The notes beneath the pieces were generated by a model. The model was given only the letters and a program-made list of their open reading frames with translations. It did not search any database and had not been told where the DNA came from. A stretch of DNA of 64,000 nucleotides from Janthinobacterium tructae (GTDB lineage: Bacteria; Pseudomonadota; Gammaproteobacteria; Burkholderiales; Burkholderiaceae_D): NCBI RefSeq assembly GCF_006517255.1, contig NZ_CP041185.1, positions 4,092,001 through 4,156,000 of the forward strand, written 5' to 3'. The position numbers and the translations under genes were made by a program. Positions 43,687 through 53,210 of the stretch are shown here, one piece after another. Position 1 is the stretch's first letter; each line of letters starts with the position of its first letter.

Positions 43687-45027
43687 TTGAAAGCAGAAAA
43701 ACAATCGGGCTGGGTCGAACGCAGTCTGCGCAGCGTGTGGCACCCTTGCACACAGATGCAGCATCACGCGAGTGGCAACAACAGCGTTCCGCTCATCCCC
43801 GTCAGCCATGGCCGCGGCGCCTGGCTGTATGACCACGAAGGCCGACGCTACCTGGACGCCATCAGCTCCTGGTGGGTGAACCTGTTCGGCCACGCCAATC
43901 CGCGCATCAATGCGGAACTCAAGGACCAGCTGGACCGCCTGGAACACGCGATGCTGGCCGGTTTCACGCATGCACCGGTGGTCGAACTGTCGGAAAAGCT
44001 GTCGGCATTGACGGGCGGCGTGCTTGGCCACAGCTTTTACGCGTCCGACGGCGCCTCGGCCGTGGAAATCGCCCTGAAAATGAGTTTTCACGCGTGGCGC
44101 AACAGCGGCAAGAGTGAAAAACAGGAATTCGTCTGCCTGAAAGGCAGCTACCACGGCGAAACCATCGGCGCGCTGGCCGTCACGGATGTCGCCCTGTTCA
44201 AGGATGCCTACGGCCCCCTGCTGCGCGCCTCGCAGACGGTGATGTCGCCCGACTTCCGCCAGGCGTTTGAGGGCGAATCTGCCGAAGACGTGGCGCGCCG
44301 CGCGGCGGCCGACGTGGAACAGCTGTTCCAGCAGAAGGCAGACAAGATCGCCGCCATCATCATCGAGCCGCTGGTGCAATGCGCCACCGGCATGGCCATG
44401 CACGACCCCTTGTACCTGTCGCTGGTGCGCGCCCTGTGCGACCGCTATCAGGTCCATTTGATACTCGACGAAATCGCCGTCGGCTGCGGCCGCACGGGCA
44501 CTTTCTTTGCGTGCGAACAGGCCGGCATCTGGCCCGACTTCGTGTGTCTGTCCAAGGGAATCAGCGGCGGCTATCTGCCCCTGTCCCTGGTGATGACGCG
44601 CGAAGACATCTACCAGGCGTTCTACAGCACCGATGTGCGCCGCGGCTTCTTGCATTCGCACTCGTACACGGGCAACCCGCTGGCCTGCCGCGCCGCGCTG
44701 GCGACCCTGGCCATCTTCGAGGAAGACGATGTGCTGGTGGCCAACCGCGCGCGCGCCGCCAAGATTACGCGCGCCCTGGCGCCGCTGGCGCAGCATGAGC
44801 GCGTAAAACACTTCCGCCAGCAGGGCATGATCTGGGCCTTCGATGCCGTCGATGCGGCGCCCGATTTTTCGCGCCGCTTCTTCAGCACGGCGCTGGAACA
44901 CGAACTGCTGATGCGCCCCATCGGTTCGACCGTCTACCTGATGCCGCCGTATATCCTCGACGACGAGGAAATCGCGGGCCTGGGCCAACAGACGCTGGCC
45001 GTCTTCAACACAGTGATCGGGGCCTGA
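43687..45027 (+). CDS. bioA: Adenosylmethionine-8-amino-7-oxononanoate aminotransferase
   Basis: A 446-residue class III PLP aminotransferase that converts KAPA to DAPA in biotin synthesis, using S-adenosylmethionine as amino donor. Features are [57 protein letters not shown] and the PLP lysine, about Lys290, in [14 protein letters not shown]. Start is TTG at 43687: GGAG lies six bases upstream, no in-frame ATG exists at the right place, and the upstream frame overlaps liuC. It begins the biotin block within the liu run. Confidence 0.95.
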   Translation: MKAEKQSGWVERSLRSVWHPCTQMQHHASGNNSVPLIPVSHGRGAWLYDHEGRRYLDAISSWWVNLFGHANPRINAELKDQLDRLEHAMLAGFTHAPVVELSEKLSALTGGVLGHSFYASDGASAVEIALKMSFHAWRNSGKSEKQEFVCLKGSYHGETIGALAVTDVALFKDAYGPLLRASQTVMSPDFRQAFEGESAEDVARRAAADVEQLFQQKADKIAAIIIEPLVQCATGMAMHDPLYLSLVRALCDRYQVHLILDEIAVGCGRTGTFFACEQAGIWPDFVCLSKGISGGYLPLSLVMTREDIYQAFYSTDVRRGFLHSHSYTGNPLACRAALATLAIFEEDDVLVANRARAAKITRALAPLAQHERVKHFRQQGMIWAFDAVDAAPDFSRRFFSTALEHELLMRPIGSTVYLMPPYILDDEEIAGLGQQTLAVFNTVIGA

Positions 45028-45028
45028 G

Positions 45029-46225
45029 ATGGAACTGATCGCACGATTACAACAGCAGCTGCAAGGGCTGGAAGAGCGCAGCCTGATCCGCCGCCGCCGC
45101 ACCGTCGACACGCCGTGCGCGCCGCGCCTGACGGTGGACGGGCGCGACATGCTGGCCTTTTGCAGCAATGACTACCTGGGCCTGGCGTCGCATCCGCGCA
45201 TCGTCGCCGCGCTGAAAGAAGGCGCCGACCTGTATGGCGCCGGTAGCGGCGCTTCTCACCTGATCAGTGGCCACAGCCGCGCCCACGCGCAGCTGGAAGA
45301 ACGGCTGGCCGCTTTCGTCGGCGCCAACCTGGAACAGGCGCGCGCCCTGTATTTTTGCACGGGTTACATGGCTAATTTAGCTGTGCTGACCGCACTGGCG
45401 GCGGGCGACGCGGAGACCGAGATCTTCTCGGAAGCGCTGAACCACGCCTCGCTGATCGACGGCACGCGCCTGGCCCGCGTCAAGACGCGCGTGTATCCGC
45501 ATGCGGACCTCGATGCCCTGGCGGCCCTGCTGGCGGCCAGCACGGCGCAGACAAAGATTGTCGTCACCGACAGCGTCTTCAGCATGGATGGCGACCTGGC
45601 GCCGCTGCCCGCGCTTCTGGCCCTGTGCGAGCGCTATGGCGCCTGGCTGGTGGTCGACGATGCGCATGGCTTCGGCGCGCTGGGCGAGAATGGCCGCGGC
45701 GCGCTGGAACACTTCGACCTGCATTCGCCGCACCTGGTCTACGTGGGCACCTTGGGCAAATCGGCCGGCGTGGGTGGCGCTTTTGTTTGCGCGCACGAAG
45801 CAGTGATCGAAACGCTGATCCAGAAGGCGCGCCCCTACATCTTCACCACGGCCGCCGCGCCCGCGCTCGCGCATGCGCTCCTGGCCAGCCTGGACATCAT
45901 CGCCGGTGAGGAAGGAAAACAACGTCGCAGGCACCTGGCGGCGCTGGTGGCGCAATGGAACGAGGGCTTGCAACTGCAACACTGGCAAGCCTTGCCATCA
46001 CTGTCCGCCATCCAGCCCGTCATCATCGGCGACAACGCGGACATGCTGGCCGTCGCCGCTCAACTGTACCAGCAGGGACTGTGGGTCGGCGCCATCCGCC
46101 CGCCCACCGTGCCAGCGGGATCGGCGCGCCTGCGCGTGACCCTGTCGGCCGGCCACACGGCGCAGGAAGTGGCGCAACTGATCAATGCAATCAACACCCT
46201 GGAAAGGACACGCCATGAGCCTTGA
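45029..46225 (+). CDS. bioF: 8-amino-7-oxononanoate synthase
   Basis: A 398-residue alpha-oxoamine synthase. It condenses pimeloyl-ACP (or CoA) with alanine to form KAPA. Features are [48 protein letters not shown] and the PLP lysine Lys244 in [15 protein letters not shown]. The ATG follows the bioA stop with one base between, and its 3' end overlaps bioD by 11 bases, so the three are tightly coupled. Confidence 0.96.
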   Translation: MELIARLQQQLQGLEERSLIRRRRTVDTPCAPRLTVDGRDMLAFCSNDYLGLASHPRIVAALKEGADLYGAGSGASHLISGHSRAHAQLEERLAAFVGANLEQARALYFCTGYMANLAVLTALAAGDAETEIFSEALNHASLIDGTRLARVKTRVYPHADLDALAALLAASTAQTKIVVTDSVFSMDGDLAPLPALLALCERYGAWLVVDDAHGFGALGENGRGALEHFDLHSPHLVYVGTLGKSAGVGGAFVCAHEAVIETLIQKARPYIFTTAAAPALAHALLASLDIIAGEEGKQRRRHLAALVAQWNEGLQLQHWQALPSLSAIQPVIIGDNADMLAVAAQLYQQGLWVGAIRPPTVPAGSARLRVTLSAGHTAQEVAQLINAINTLERTRHEP

Positions 46226-47006
46226 TGACCCTATCGTGGCGGCAGTGCTGGCGGACCTGGCGCCGGCCGTGCAGCCGGCTCCGGCCATTGCCGGCCTGCC
46301 ATCGCGCTTTGCCTGTTTCGTCACCGGCACGGACACGGAAATCGGCAAGACCTTGACCTCGTCGGCCCTGCTGCACGCGCTGGTGGCGCGCGGCGTGCGC
46401 GCCTGCGGCATGAAGCCCGTCGCCGCCGGCGCCGAGATGCGCGACGGCGAGCTGCATAATGAAGACGCCGACAGCCTGATCGCCGCCGGCAACGTCACCA
46501 TGCTGCGCAGCCTGACCACGCCCTACATGCTGAAGGAAGCGGCAGCGCCGCACATCGCCGCCGACCTCGAAGGCGTCAGTATCGAGTCGGTGCCGATTTT
46601 GGCCGCCTACCTGGAAATCGCAGCCGCCTCGGACGCCGTCGTGGTCGAAGGCGTGGGCGGTTTCCGCGTGCCGCTGTCGCCCGGCTTTGATTCGGCCGAC
46701 CTGGCGCAGCAGCTCGATCTTCCCGTGATCCTCGTGGTCGGCATGCGTCTGGGTTGCATCAGCCAGGCCTTGCTGACGCTGGAAGCGATCGAAGCGCGCG
46801 GCCTGACGGTGATCGGCTGGGTCGCCAACACCCTGGAAGTGGAAATGCGCTTCCTCGACGAAAATATCGATGCGCTGATCGAGCGCATCCCGGCGCCGCT
46901 GCTGGGCAGGGTGCCGCGCCTGGCGCAGCCGAGCGCGCAAGCGGCGGCGGCGTATCTCGATTTCACCGGCTTGCCCAACTGGCCGGCGCAGCATCCCAAC
47001 ACTTAA
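46215..47006 (+). CDS. bioD: Dethiobiotin synthetase
   Basis: A 263-residue ATP-dependent enzyme that closes the ureido ring of DAPA. The P-loop is [19 protein letters not shown], with [22 protein letters not shown] and the later [15 protein letters not shown]. An N-terminal extension of about 30 residues precedes the core, longer than in E. coli BioD (225 residues). The start ATG at 46215 has AAAGGA upstream and overlaps the bioF end. Confidence 0.95.
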   Translation: MSLDDPIVAAVLADLAPAVQPAPAIAGLPSRFACFVTGTDTEIGKTLTSSALLHALVARGVRACGMKPVAAGAEMRDGELHNEDADSLIAAGNVTMLRSLTTPYMLKEAAAPHIAADLEGVSIESVPILAAYLEIAAASDAVVVEGVGGFRVPLSPGFDSADLAQQLDLPVILVVGMRLGCISQALLTLEAIEARGLTVIGWVANTLEVEMRFLDENIDALIERIPAPLLGRVPRLAQPSAQAAAAYLDFTGLPNWPAQHPNT

Positions 47007-47036
47007 ACGTATTCAAAAGAGAAGCGAAGGAATCAC

Positions 47037-48083
47037 ATGTCTCACGTCCAAGAAGCAGCAAAAACCGTCGAACTGCACCGCCCTGCGGCGCGCATCACCG
47101 TGCCGGAAGCGGCCACCTGGCCCGTCGCCGATGTACTGGCCCTGTTCGACCTGCCATTCAATGACCTGATGTTCAAGGCCCAGCAAACCCACCGCATCAA
47201 CTTCCCCGATGGCGACGTGGAACTGGCGACCCTGTTATCGATCAAGACGGGCGGCTGCGAAGAAGACTGCGGCTACTGTCCGCAAGCGGCCCGCTATGAC
47301 ACGGGCGTGGAAGCGAAAAAAATCCTCGACATCGACACGGTGCTCGACGCGGCGCGCCAGGCGAAAGCCAATGGCGCCACGCGCTTCTGCATGGGCGCCG
47401 CCTGGCGCAGCCCGAAAGAGCGCGACATGGAAAAAGTCGAAGAGATGGTGACCAAGGTAAAAGCGCTGGGCCTGGAAACCTGCGCCACTTTGGGCATGCT
47501 GGAAGAGGGACAAGCGGACCGCCTGAAAAACGCGGGCCTGGACTTCTACAACCATAACCTCGATACGGCGCCCGAGTTCTACGACAACGTCATCTCCACG
47601 CGCGAATACCAGGACCGTCTGGACACTTTGGGCCGCGTGCGCGAAGCAGGCTTGAAAGTGTGCTGCGGCGGCATCGTCGGCATGGGCGAAACGCGTCTGC
47701 AGCGCGCGGGCCTGATCGCCCAGCTGGCCAATTTGAATCCGTATCCGGAATCGGTGCCCGTCAATCACCTGGTGCAGGTGGAAGGCACGCCTTTGTTCGG
47801 CCTGGAAGCGCTCGATCCATTTGAATTCGTGCGCACGATCGCCGTTGCCCGCATCACCATGCCGAAGGCGCGCGTGCGTTTGTCCGCGGGCCGCCGCCAG
47901 ATGGGCGAAGCCGTGCAAGCGATGTGCTTCCTGGCTGGCGCCAACTCCATCTTCTACGGCGACAAGCTGCTCACCACCGACAACCCGGAAGCGGAAGACG
48001 ACCGCGTCTTGCTCGGCAAACTGGGCCTGCAGACGCGCGGCGCGATGCTGGACTCGGTGCAGAAAGAGAAGTGCGGCTGCTGA
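47037..48083 (+). CDS. bioB: Biotin synthase (radical SAM)
   Basis: A 348-residue radical SAM enzyme that inserts sulfur into dethiobiotin. The [4Fe-4S] cysteines are in [10 protein letters not shown]; other cluster and substrate elements are [32 protein letters not shown], and [16 protein letters not shown] with the conserved Arg ligand of the second cluster. It completes the bioAFDB block. No bioC, bioH or bioH-like gene for the early pathway is in the window. A REPIN-like pair of hairpins separates it from liuD. Confidence 0.97.
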   Translation: MSHVQEAAKTVELHRPAARITVPEAATWPVADVLALFDLPFNDLMFKAQQTHRINFPDGDVELATLLSIKTGGCEEDCGYCPQAARYDTGVEAKKILDIDTVLDAARQAKANGATRFCMGAAWRSPKERDMEKVEEMVTKVKALGLETCATLGMLEEGQADRLKNAGLDFYNHNLDTAPEFYDNVISTREYQDRLDTLGRVREAGLKVCCGGIVGMGETRLQRAGLIAQLANLNPYPESVPVNHLVQVEGTPLFGLEALDPFEFVRTIAVARITMPKARVRLSAGRRQMGEAVQAMCFLAGANSIFYGDKLLTTDNPEAEDDRVLLGKLGLQTRGAMLDSVQKEKCGC

Positions 48084-48093
48084 TGACAGCCTT

Positions 48094-48181
48094 GTCGGGT
48101 TACGCCGTGCCGGCTAACCCGACCTACGATATCCAGCCTCACCATGCGTAGGTCGGTTTAGCGCGTAGCGCGTAAACCGAC
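48094..48181. repeat. REPIN-like pair of palindromes between bioB and liuD
   Basis: Two REP-like palindromes in inverted order: 48094-48128 (GTCGGGTTA ... TAACCCGACCTACG) and 48147-48181 (CGTAGGTCGGTTTA ... TAAACCGAC), 18 bases apart. Together they could form one long hairpin in the transcript. It lies inside what looks like one transcription unit. Confidence 0.78.
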
Positions 48182-48243
48182 AAACCAGCAGACAACGTCC
48201 ACCAAGAGACAGCTGCCCCTTTTTGAGAGAATAGAGAGAGACC

Positions 48244-50271
48244 ATGTTCACTAAAATCCTGATCGCCAACCGCGGCGAAATCGCTTGCCGTGTCGCCGCT
48301 ACCGCCCGCCGCATGGGCATACAGACCGTCGCCGTGTATTCGGAAGCGGACGCCAACGCCAAGCACGTCGCCGTGTGCGACGAAGCGGTGCTGATCGGCC
48401 CCGCGCCGGCCAAGGAAAGCTATTTGTGCGGCGACAAGATCATCGCCGTGGCGCTGGCGACAGGCGCGCAGGCGATTCACCCCGGCTATGGCTTCCTGTC
48501 CGAAAACGCCGACTTCGCCGATGCCTGCCAGGCTGCAGGCCTGGTCTTCATCGGCCCGCCGGCATCCGCCATGCGCGCCATGGGCTCGAAATCGGCCGCC
48601 AAGTCGCTGATGGAAAAAGCCAATGTGCCGCTGGTGCCCGGCTACCACGGCGAGGAACAGGATGCGGACTTCCTGCACGGCCAGGCCGACAAGATCGGCT
48701 ACCCCGTGCTGCTGAAGGCGTCCGCTGGCGGCGGCGGCAAGGGCATGCGCGTCATCGAGAACAGCGCCGACTTCAAGGCCGCACTGGCCTCGTGCAAGCG
48801 CGAAGCGATCAGCTCTTTCGGCGACGACAAGGTACTGGCCGAAAAATACCTGTCGCGCCCGCGCCATATCGAAATCCAGGTGTTTGCCGACACGCTCGGC
48901 AACTGCATCTACCTGTTCGAGCGCGATTGCTCGGTGCAGCGCCGCCATCAAAAGGTGCTGGAAGAGGCGCCGGCGCCGGGCATGCCGGCTGAGCGCCGTG
49001 CCGCCATGGGCGAGGCGGCCGTCGCCGCCGCCAAGGCTGTCGGCTACGTGGGCGCGGGCACGGTCGAATTCATCGCCAACCAGGATGGCTCGTTTTACTT
49101 CATGGAGATGAACACGCGCCTGCAGGTGGAACACCCGGTGACGGAAATGATCACCGGCACCGACCTGGTGGAATGGCAGTTGCGCGTCGCCTTTGGCGAG
49201 CCGCTGCCGAAAAAACAGAGCGAACTGACGATCCACGGCCACGCCATCGAGGCGCGCATCTATGCGGAAAATCCGGAGAAGGGCTTCCTGCCGTCGATCG
49301 GCACCCTGCGTCACATGCAGTCGCCATCGGCCGTCACGTTCGAGCTCGGTGGCACGCTGGTTCCGGCCGCCGTGCGCATCGATTCGGGCGTGCGCGAGGG
49401 CGACGCCATCTCTCCCTTCTACGACCCGATGATCGCCAAGCTGATCGTCTGGGGCGCGGATCGCCGCGAAGCGCTGGCGCGCATGGCGCAGGCGCTGTCG
49501 GAATACCAGATCGTCGGCCTGGCCAGCAATATCGCCTTCTTGAAACGCCTGGTCGAAGGCCAGGCCTTTGCCAGCGCGGACCTCGACACGGGTTTGATCG
49601 AGCGCAATCAGGCGTCGCTGTTCCCCGCCCTGCAGGCGGCGCCCGACACGGCCCTGGCGCTGGCGGCAGTCAGCCTGCTGACGCAAGAAAAAACCGCGTC
49701 CGAAGCGCAGTCGAGCAACCCCGCCGACCCGTGGGGCAATGCACTGGGCTGGCGCCTGAACAGCACCCTGGGCCGCAACCTGTCGTTCGCCGATGAATTC
49801 GCACTGGCCGGCGACAGCAAGGCCTATGCCGCGCGCATCGCCTACAAGACCGATGGCTGGCTGTTCAACGGCCAGACTCTCACCTTGACGGCGCGCAAAG
49901 GCAACGAGCTGCACATCAAGCTCGGTGAGCGTGCCGTGCACGGCACGGTGCTGCGCGACGGCGAGCAGTTCCACGTATTCACCGGCGGCTTGCACCACAC
50001 CCTGCACTACAACTACCCGATGGCGCATGCGGGCGAAACGGAAGCGGAAGGCGGGCGCCTAACGGCACCGATGCCGGGCAAGGTCGTCGCCGTGCTGGTG
50101 AACAAGGGCCAGGATGTCAAGAAGGGCGAGCCTCTGGTCATCATGGAAGCGATGAAGATGGAACACACGATCGCCGCGCCGCACGACGGCCTGGTGGAAG
50201 ACGTGCTGTATGCGGTCGGCGACCAGGTGGCCGACGGCGCGCCGCTGCTGGCCTTCAAGGCTGCCGCATAG
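48244..50271 (+). CDS. liuD: Methylcrotonyl-CoA carboxylase, biotin-containing (alpha) subunit
   Basis: A 675-residue biotin carboxylase with C-terminal biotin carrier. The N-terminal half is the ATP-grasp carboxylase (MFTKILIANRGEIACRVA, KASAGGGGKGMRVIEN, FMEMNTRLQVEHPVTEMITG); a linker of the MCC type follows. The biotinyl domain has EAMKMEH, with the modified Lys638. With liuB it forms the alpha6-beta6 carboxylase. It is the only biotin-dependent enzyme encoded in the window and sits directly behind the biotin genes. Confidence 0.96.
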   Translation: MFTKILIANRGEIACRVAATARRMGIQTVAVYSEADANAKHVAVCDEAVLIGPAPAKESYLCGDKIIAVALATGAQAIHPGYGFLSENADFADACQAAGLVFIGPPASAMRAMGSKSAAKSLMEKANVPLVPGYHGEEQDADFLHGQADKIGYPVLLKASAGGGGKGMRVIENSADFKAALASCKREAISSFGDDKVLAEKYLSRPRHIEIQVFADTLGNCIYLFERDCSVQRRHQKVLEEAPAPGMPAERRAAMGEAAVAAAKAVGYVGAGTVEFIANQDGSFYFMEMNTRLQVEHPVTEMITGTDLVEWQLRVAFGEPLPKKQSELTIHGHAIEARIYAENPEKGFLPSIGTLRHMQSPSAVTFELGGTLVPAAVRIDSGVREGDAISPFYDPMIAKLIVWGADRREALARMAQALSEYQIVGLASNIAFLKRLVEGQAFASADLDTGLIERNQASLFPALQAAPDTALALAAVSLLTQEKTASEAQSSNPADPWGNALGWRLNSTLGRNLSFADEFALAGDSKAYAARIAYKTDGWLFNGQTLTLTARKGNELHIKLGERAVHGTVLRDGEQFHVFTGGLHHTLHYNYPMAHAGETEAEGGRLTAPMPGKVVAVLVNKGQDVKKGEPLVIMEAMKMEHTIAAPHDGLVEDVLYAVGDQVADGAPLLAFKAAA

Positions 50272-50281
50272 AGGTAAGCAT

Positions 50282-51214
50282 ATGCGCATCCTGTTACAAC
50301 GCTCGGACGGCAAGGAAGCGGCGTGGATCGCCGATTTTAAAACCTTGCTGCCCGAAGCGGAAATTGTCTTCTGGCGCGAACGCGCCACGTTCGCGCCGTG
50401 CGACTACGCCGTCGTATGGCAGCCGCCCGCCGCCATGCTGCCCGCATTAAGCGAAGTCAAAGCCATCTTCAACACGGGCGCGGGCGTCGACGCGCTCCTG
50501 AAATTTGGCGAGGCGCTGCCCGCGCACGTGCCGCTGGTACGCCTCGATGACGCGGGCATGGGCGTGCAGATGGCCGAGTATGTGAGCCACGCCGTGCTGC
50601 GCCACTTCCGCCGCTTCGACGACTACGAAGCGCAGGGCCGCGCCGGCATCTGGCAGCCGCTGCCCGCGTTCGACAAGATGGATTTCCCCGTCGGCGTGCT
50701 GGGCATGGGCGTGCTGGGCACGCGCGTGCTGCAAGCGCTGGCGCAGTTCGAATTTCCGCTGCGCGGCTGGAGCCGCAGCCAGAAGCACATCGATGGCGTG
50801 CAGTGTTTTGCGGGCGGAGAGGGGCTCGATGCCTTCTTGCGCGGCACGCGCCTGCTGGTGTGCATGCTGCCGCTCACGCCGGACACGCACAACCTGCTCG
50901 ACCGCGCCCGCCTGTCGATGCTGCTGCCGGGCGCCTACGTCATCAACGTGGCGCGCGGCGCGCATCTCGCCGAACCTGATTTATTGACGCTGATCCGCTC
51001 CGGGCATATCGCCGGGGCGACGCTCGACGTGTTCCGCAACGAGCCGCTGCCGCAGCAGCACCCGTTCTGGCAAGAACCCCGCATCACCATCACGCCGCAT
51101 ATTTCGGCGGCCACCCTGCGCCGCGAAAGCGTGGCGCAGATCGCCGCCAAGATGCGCCGCCTGCACGCCGGAGACTCTGTCGCCGGCATCGTCAACCGTT
51201 TGCAAGGATATTGA
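50282..51214 (+). CDS. ghrA: Glyoxylate/hydroxypyruvate reductase A-like D-2-hydroxyacid dehydrogenase
   Basis: A 310-residue NAD(P)-dependent dehydrogenase of the GhrA branch. The dinucleotide-binding loop is GVLGMGVLGTRVLQAL, and the catalytic triad is seen as Arg in VINVARGAHL, Glu in LDVFRNEPLPQ and His in ITPHISAATLR. GAGGTAAGC precedes ATG 50282. It is ten bases after liuD and one base before liuE, so it is inserted in the leucine-degradation unit although no 2-hydroxyacid step is part of the known pathway. It may act on a branched 2-oxo acid. Confidence 0.9.
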   Translation: MRILLQRSDGKEAAWIADFKTLLPEAEIVFWRERATFAPCDYAVVWQPPAAMLPALSEVKAIFNTGAGVDALLKFGEALPAHVPLVRLDDAGMGVQMAEYVSHAVLRHFRRFDDYEAQGRAGIWQPLPAFDKMDFPVGVLGMGVLGTRVLQALAQFEFPLRGWSRSQKHIDGVQCFAGGEGLDAFLRGTRLLVCMLPLTPDTHNLLDRARLSMLLPGAYVINVARGAHLAEPDLLTLIRSGHIAGATLDVFRNEPLPQQHPFWQEPRITITPHISAATLRRESVAQIAAKMRRLHAGDSVAGIVNRLQGY

Positions 51215-51215
51215 G

Positions 51216-52139
51216 ATGAGCAATCAACCGCATTTGCCGAAACAGGTCAAGATCGTCGAAGTGGGTCCGCGCGACGGCCTGCAAAACGAAAAGGACACCA
51301 TCAGCGCCGCCGTCAAGATCGAGCTGGTCGACCGCCTGACCCTGGCCGGCTTCGCCAATATCGAGGCGGCGTCGTTCGTCTCGCCGAAATGGGTGCCGCA
51401 GATGGCCACCAGCGCGGAAGTGATGGAAAAGATCGCGCGCCGCCCTGGCACGATGTATTCGGCGCTGACGCCGAACATGCAGGGTTTCGAAGCGGCGCTG
51501 GCGGCGAAGGCCGATGAAGTGGTGATCTTCGGCTCCGCCTCCGAGGCCTTCTCGCAAAAGAACATCAACTGCTCGATCGCCGAATCGATCGCCCGCTTCG
51601 AAGGCGTGGCGAAGGCGGCCAAGGAACACGGCCTGCGCCTGCGCGGCAGCATCAGCTGCGCCTTCGGCTGCCCCTACCAGGGAGAAGTGCCGCTGGACGC
51701 CGTGGCCGACGTGGTGGGCCGCATGCGCGACCTCGGTTGCGACGAAATCGATATCGCCGACACCATCGGCGTGGCCACACCGCGCAAAACGCAGGCGGTG
51801 ATGCAGCGCGCCATCGCGGCCTTCCACGTGGGTGGCCTGTCCGGCCACTTCCACGACACCTACGGCCAGGCGCTGGCGAATATCTACGCCAGCCTGGAAA
51901 CGGGTATCGCGATCTATCACTCGTCTGTCTCGGGCCTGGGCGGCTGCCCGTACGCCAAGGGCGCCACCGGCAACGTGGCCACCGAGGACGTGCTGTACAT
52001 GATGCAGGGGCTGGGCATCGCCACCGGCATCGACCTGGACCTGGTGGTGGACGCGGGGCAGTTCATCTCGCAGCAGCTGGGCCGCAAGGGATCGAGCCGG
52101 GCGGGCAACGCCATCGCGGCGAAACGCGCCGCTGTTTGA
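51216..52139 (+). CDS. liuE: Hydroxymethylglutaryl-CoA lyase
   Basis: A 307-residue TIM-barrel lyase that splits HMG-CoA into acetoacetate and acetyl-CoA, the final step of leucine breakdown. Features are VEVGPRDGLQNEKD with the metal-binding Asp, FVSPKWVPQMA, GHFHDTYGQALANIY with two His ligands, and the catalytic-Cys loop GLGGCPYAKGATGNVATED. It follows ghrA with one base between. Two REP-like palindromes and a terminator follow. Confidence 0.96.
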   Translation: MSNQPHLPKQVKIVEVGPRDGLQNEKDTISAAVKIELVDRLTLAGFANIEAASFVSPKWVPQMATSAEVMEKIARRPGTMYSALTPNMQGFEAALAAKADEVVIFGSASEAFSQKNINCSIAESIARFEGVAKAAKEHGLRLRGSISCAFGCPYQGEVPLDAVADVVGRMRDLGCDEIDIADTIGVATPRKTQAVMQRAIAAFHVGGLSGHFHDTYGQALANIYASLETGIAIYHSSVSGLGGCPYAKGATGNVATEDVLYMMQGLGIATGIDLDLVVDAGQFISQQLGRKGSSRAGNAIAAKRAAV

Positions 52140-52140
52140 G

Positions 52141-52232
52141 GTAGGTCGGATTAGCGCGCAAGCGCGTAATCCGACGCCACCAGGGACATGGCCAACAATG
52201 TTGTCGGGTTACGCGCTGCGCGCTAACCCGAC
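52141..52232. repeat. REPIN-like pair of palindromes after liuE
   Basis: REP-like palindromes at 52141-52175 (GTAGGTCGGATTA ... TAATCCGAC) and 52203-52232 (GTCGGGTTA ... TAACCCGAC) in inverted order, one base after the liuE stop. The right one is followed by a short CGACC-type direct repeat. The arrangement matches the pair at 48094-48181. Confidence 0.78.
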
Positions 52233-52272
52233 CGACCCGACCGACCCCGAACGTACCTGAACCGTACAGACG

Positions 52273-52309
52273 AAAAAAAACCCAAGAGTCGAAACTCTTG
52301 GGTTTTTTT
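52273..52309. terminator. Bidirectional terminator between liuE and tRNA-Pro
   Basis: A perfect 9-bp stem CCCAAGAGT/ACTCTTGGG with loop CGAA, flanked by eight A on one side and seven T on the other, so it works in both directions: for the liu/bio unit from the left and tRNA-Pro from the right. Confidence 0.92.
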
Positions 52310-52318
52310 CTACAAATT

Positions 52319-52395
52319 TGGTCGGAGTACAAGGATTCGAACCTTGGACCCCCTGGTCCCAAACCAGGTGCGCTACCGGGCTGCGCCACACTCCG
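52319..52395 (-). tRNA. tRNA-Pro (anticodon TGG)
   Basis: A 77-nt cloverleaf beginning CGGAGTGTGGCGCAGCC, with anticodon stem-loop CCTGGTTTGGGACCAGG, T-loop GGTTCGAATCC and encoded CCA. Confidence 0.97.
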
Positions 52396-52404
52396 AAGAC
52401 CAAG

Positions 52405-52433
52405 ATAATACAGGCCGTATCGACTTCGGTCAA
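52405..52433 (-). promoter_or_regulatory. Sigma-70 promoter of tRNA-Pro
   Basis: TTGACC and TATTAT separated by 17 bases on the minus strand, with the -10 box ending nine bases before the tRNA 5' end. Placement and quality are those of a strong stable-RNA promoter. Confidence 0.85.
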
Positions 52434-52542
52434 GGGTCAGGTGAAACTCTGTGTAAATTATTTACGCGCAGCACTGGAAGCCCTGTATTTTCAGCATGCA
52501 TGAAATATGCGACACTCGGTTTGCAAGTTTTCCCGATCAGAC

Positions 52543-53202
52543 ATGAAGGCGACGACGGCAATGGATTTCAGTATTGGAAGAAACGGCGGAAGCGGCGGTG
52601 GCCAGCCCTTGCCGCATCGCCGCAGCATCGCGCTGGGCATAGCCGTATCCTTGCTGCTGCATGGCGCCTTGATCTATCTGTGGCGCCACGTGCAGCCGTC
52701 TGTGCCGCCGGACACGGCCCCGCGCGTGGAATCGATCGCCGTGTGGATACGTCCGCTGGCCACCAAGCCTCCCCCGCCGCCTGTCGAGGTCATCAAGCCG
52801 AAGCGCGAAGCAAAACCCGTCAGCAAGCCGAAACTCGCCGCTGCCCGCGAAACGCCGGCAGTGGCCACGGCGCCAGCGGCCAGCCCGCAAGCCATCACGG
52901 TGGTGCCGGCCTCACCGGCCACGCCGGCGGCCAGTGCCGATACCTTCACGCAAGAGACGCCAAAGTTCGACATGGAAGCGGCCAGGAAGACGGCGCGCAA
53001 GATGGCCGGCGAGCGCGACCCATCCAAGGTGGGCACGGCCGTGGGGCAAATCCCCGACAAGCCGCTGCAAACGGAAACCCAGCTGGCGCGCGACATCGCG
53101 CAAGGCAAGCGCGGCGATTGCCGCACCGCCTATGCGGGCGCAGGCTTGCTGGCGCCCGTGCTGATGTTGCTCGACAAGAAGGATAGCGGCTGCAAGTGGT
53201 GA
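52543..53202 (+). CDS. TonB-like proline-rich membrane-anchored protein of unknown function
   Basis: About 219 residues. A cytosolic Gly/Arg-rich N-terminus (FSIGRNGGSGGG) is followed by one membrane helix (IALGIAVSLLLHGALIYLW), then a Pro/Lys-rich periplasmic region (PPPPPVEVIKPKRE) and an Ala-rich linker. A short C-terminal domain with two cysteines ends in CRTAYAGAGLLAPVLMLLDK and GCKW. The HGALIY helix is typical of TonB and TolA relatives, but the normal TonB C-terminal domain is absent. The start is uncertain: ATGs at 52543 and 52561 are both plausible. No partner exbB/exbD genes are present. Confidence 0.75.
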   Translation: MKATTAMDFSIGRNGGSGGGQPLPHRRSIALGIAVSLLLHGALIYLWRHVQPSVPPDTAPRVESIAVWIRPLATKPPPPPVEVIKPKREAKPVSKPKLAAARETPAVATAPAASPQAITVVPASPATPAASADTFTQETPKFDMEAARKTARKMAGERDPSKVGTAVGQIPDKPLQTETQLARDIAQGKRGDCRTAYAGAGLLAPVLMLLDKKDSGCKW

Positions 53203-53210
53203 GAGCCGGC

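Noticed and set aside
43657..45168. 503-codon open frame antisense to bioA
   Set aside because: bioA is unambiguous; the antisense frame lacks a plausible start context or domain.
48139..50028. 629-codon open frame antisense to liuD
   Set aside because: It mirrors liuD codon structure in GC-rich DNA, is rich in His, Gln, Arg and Ala without domain features, and liuD is certain.
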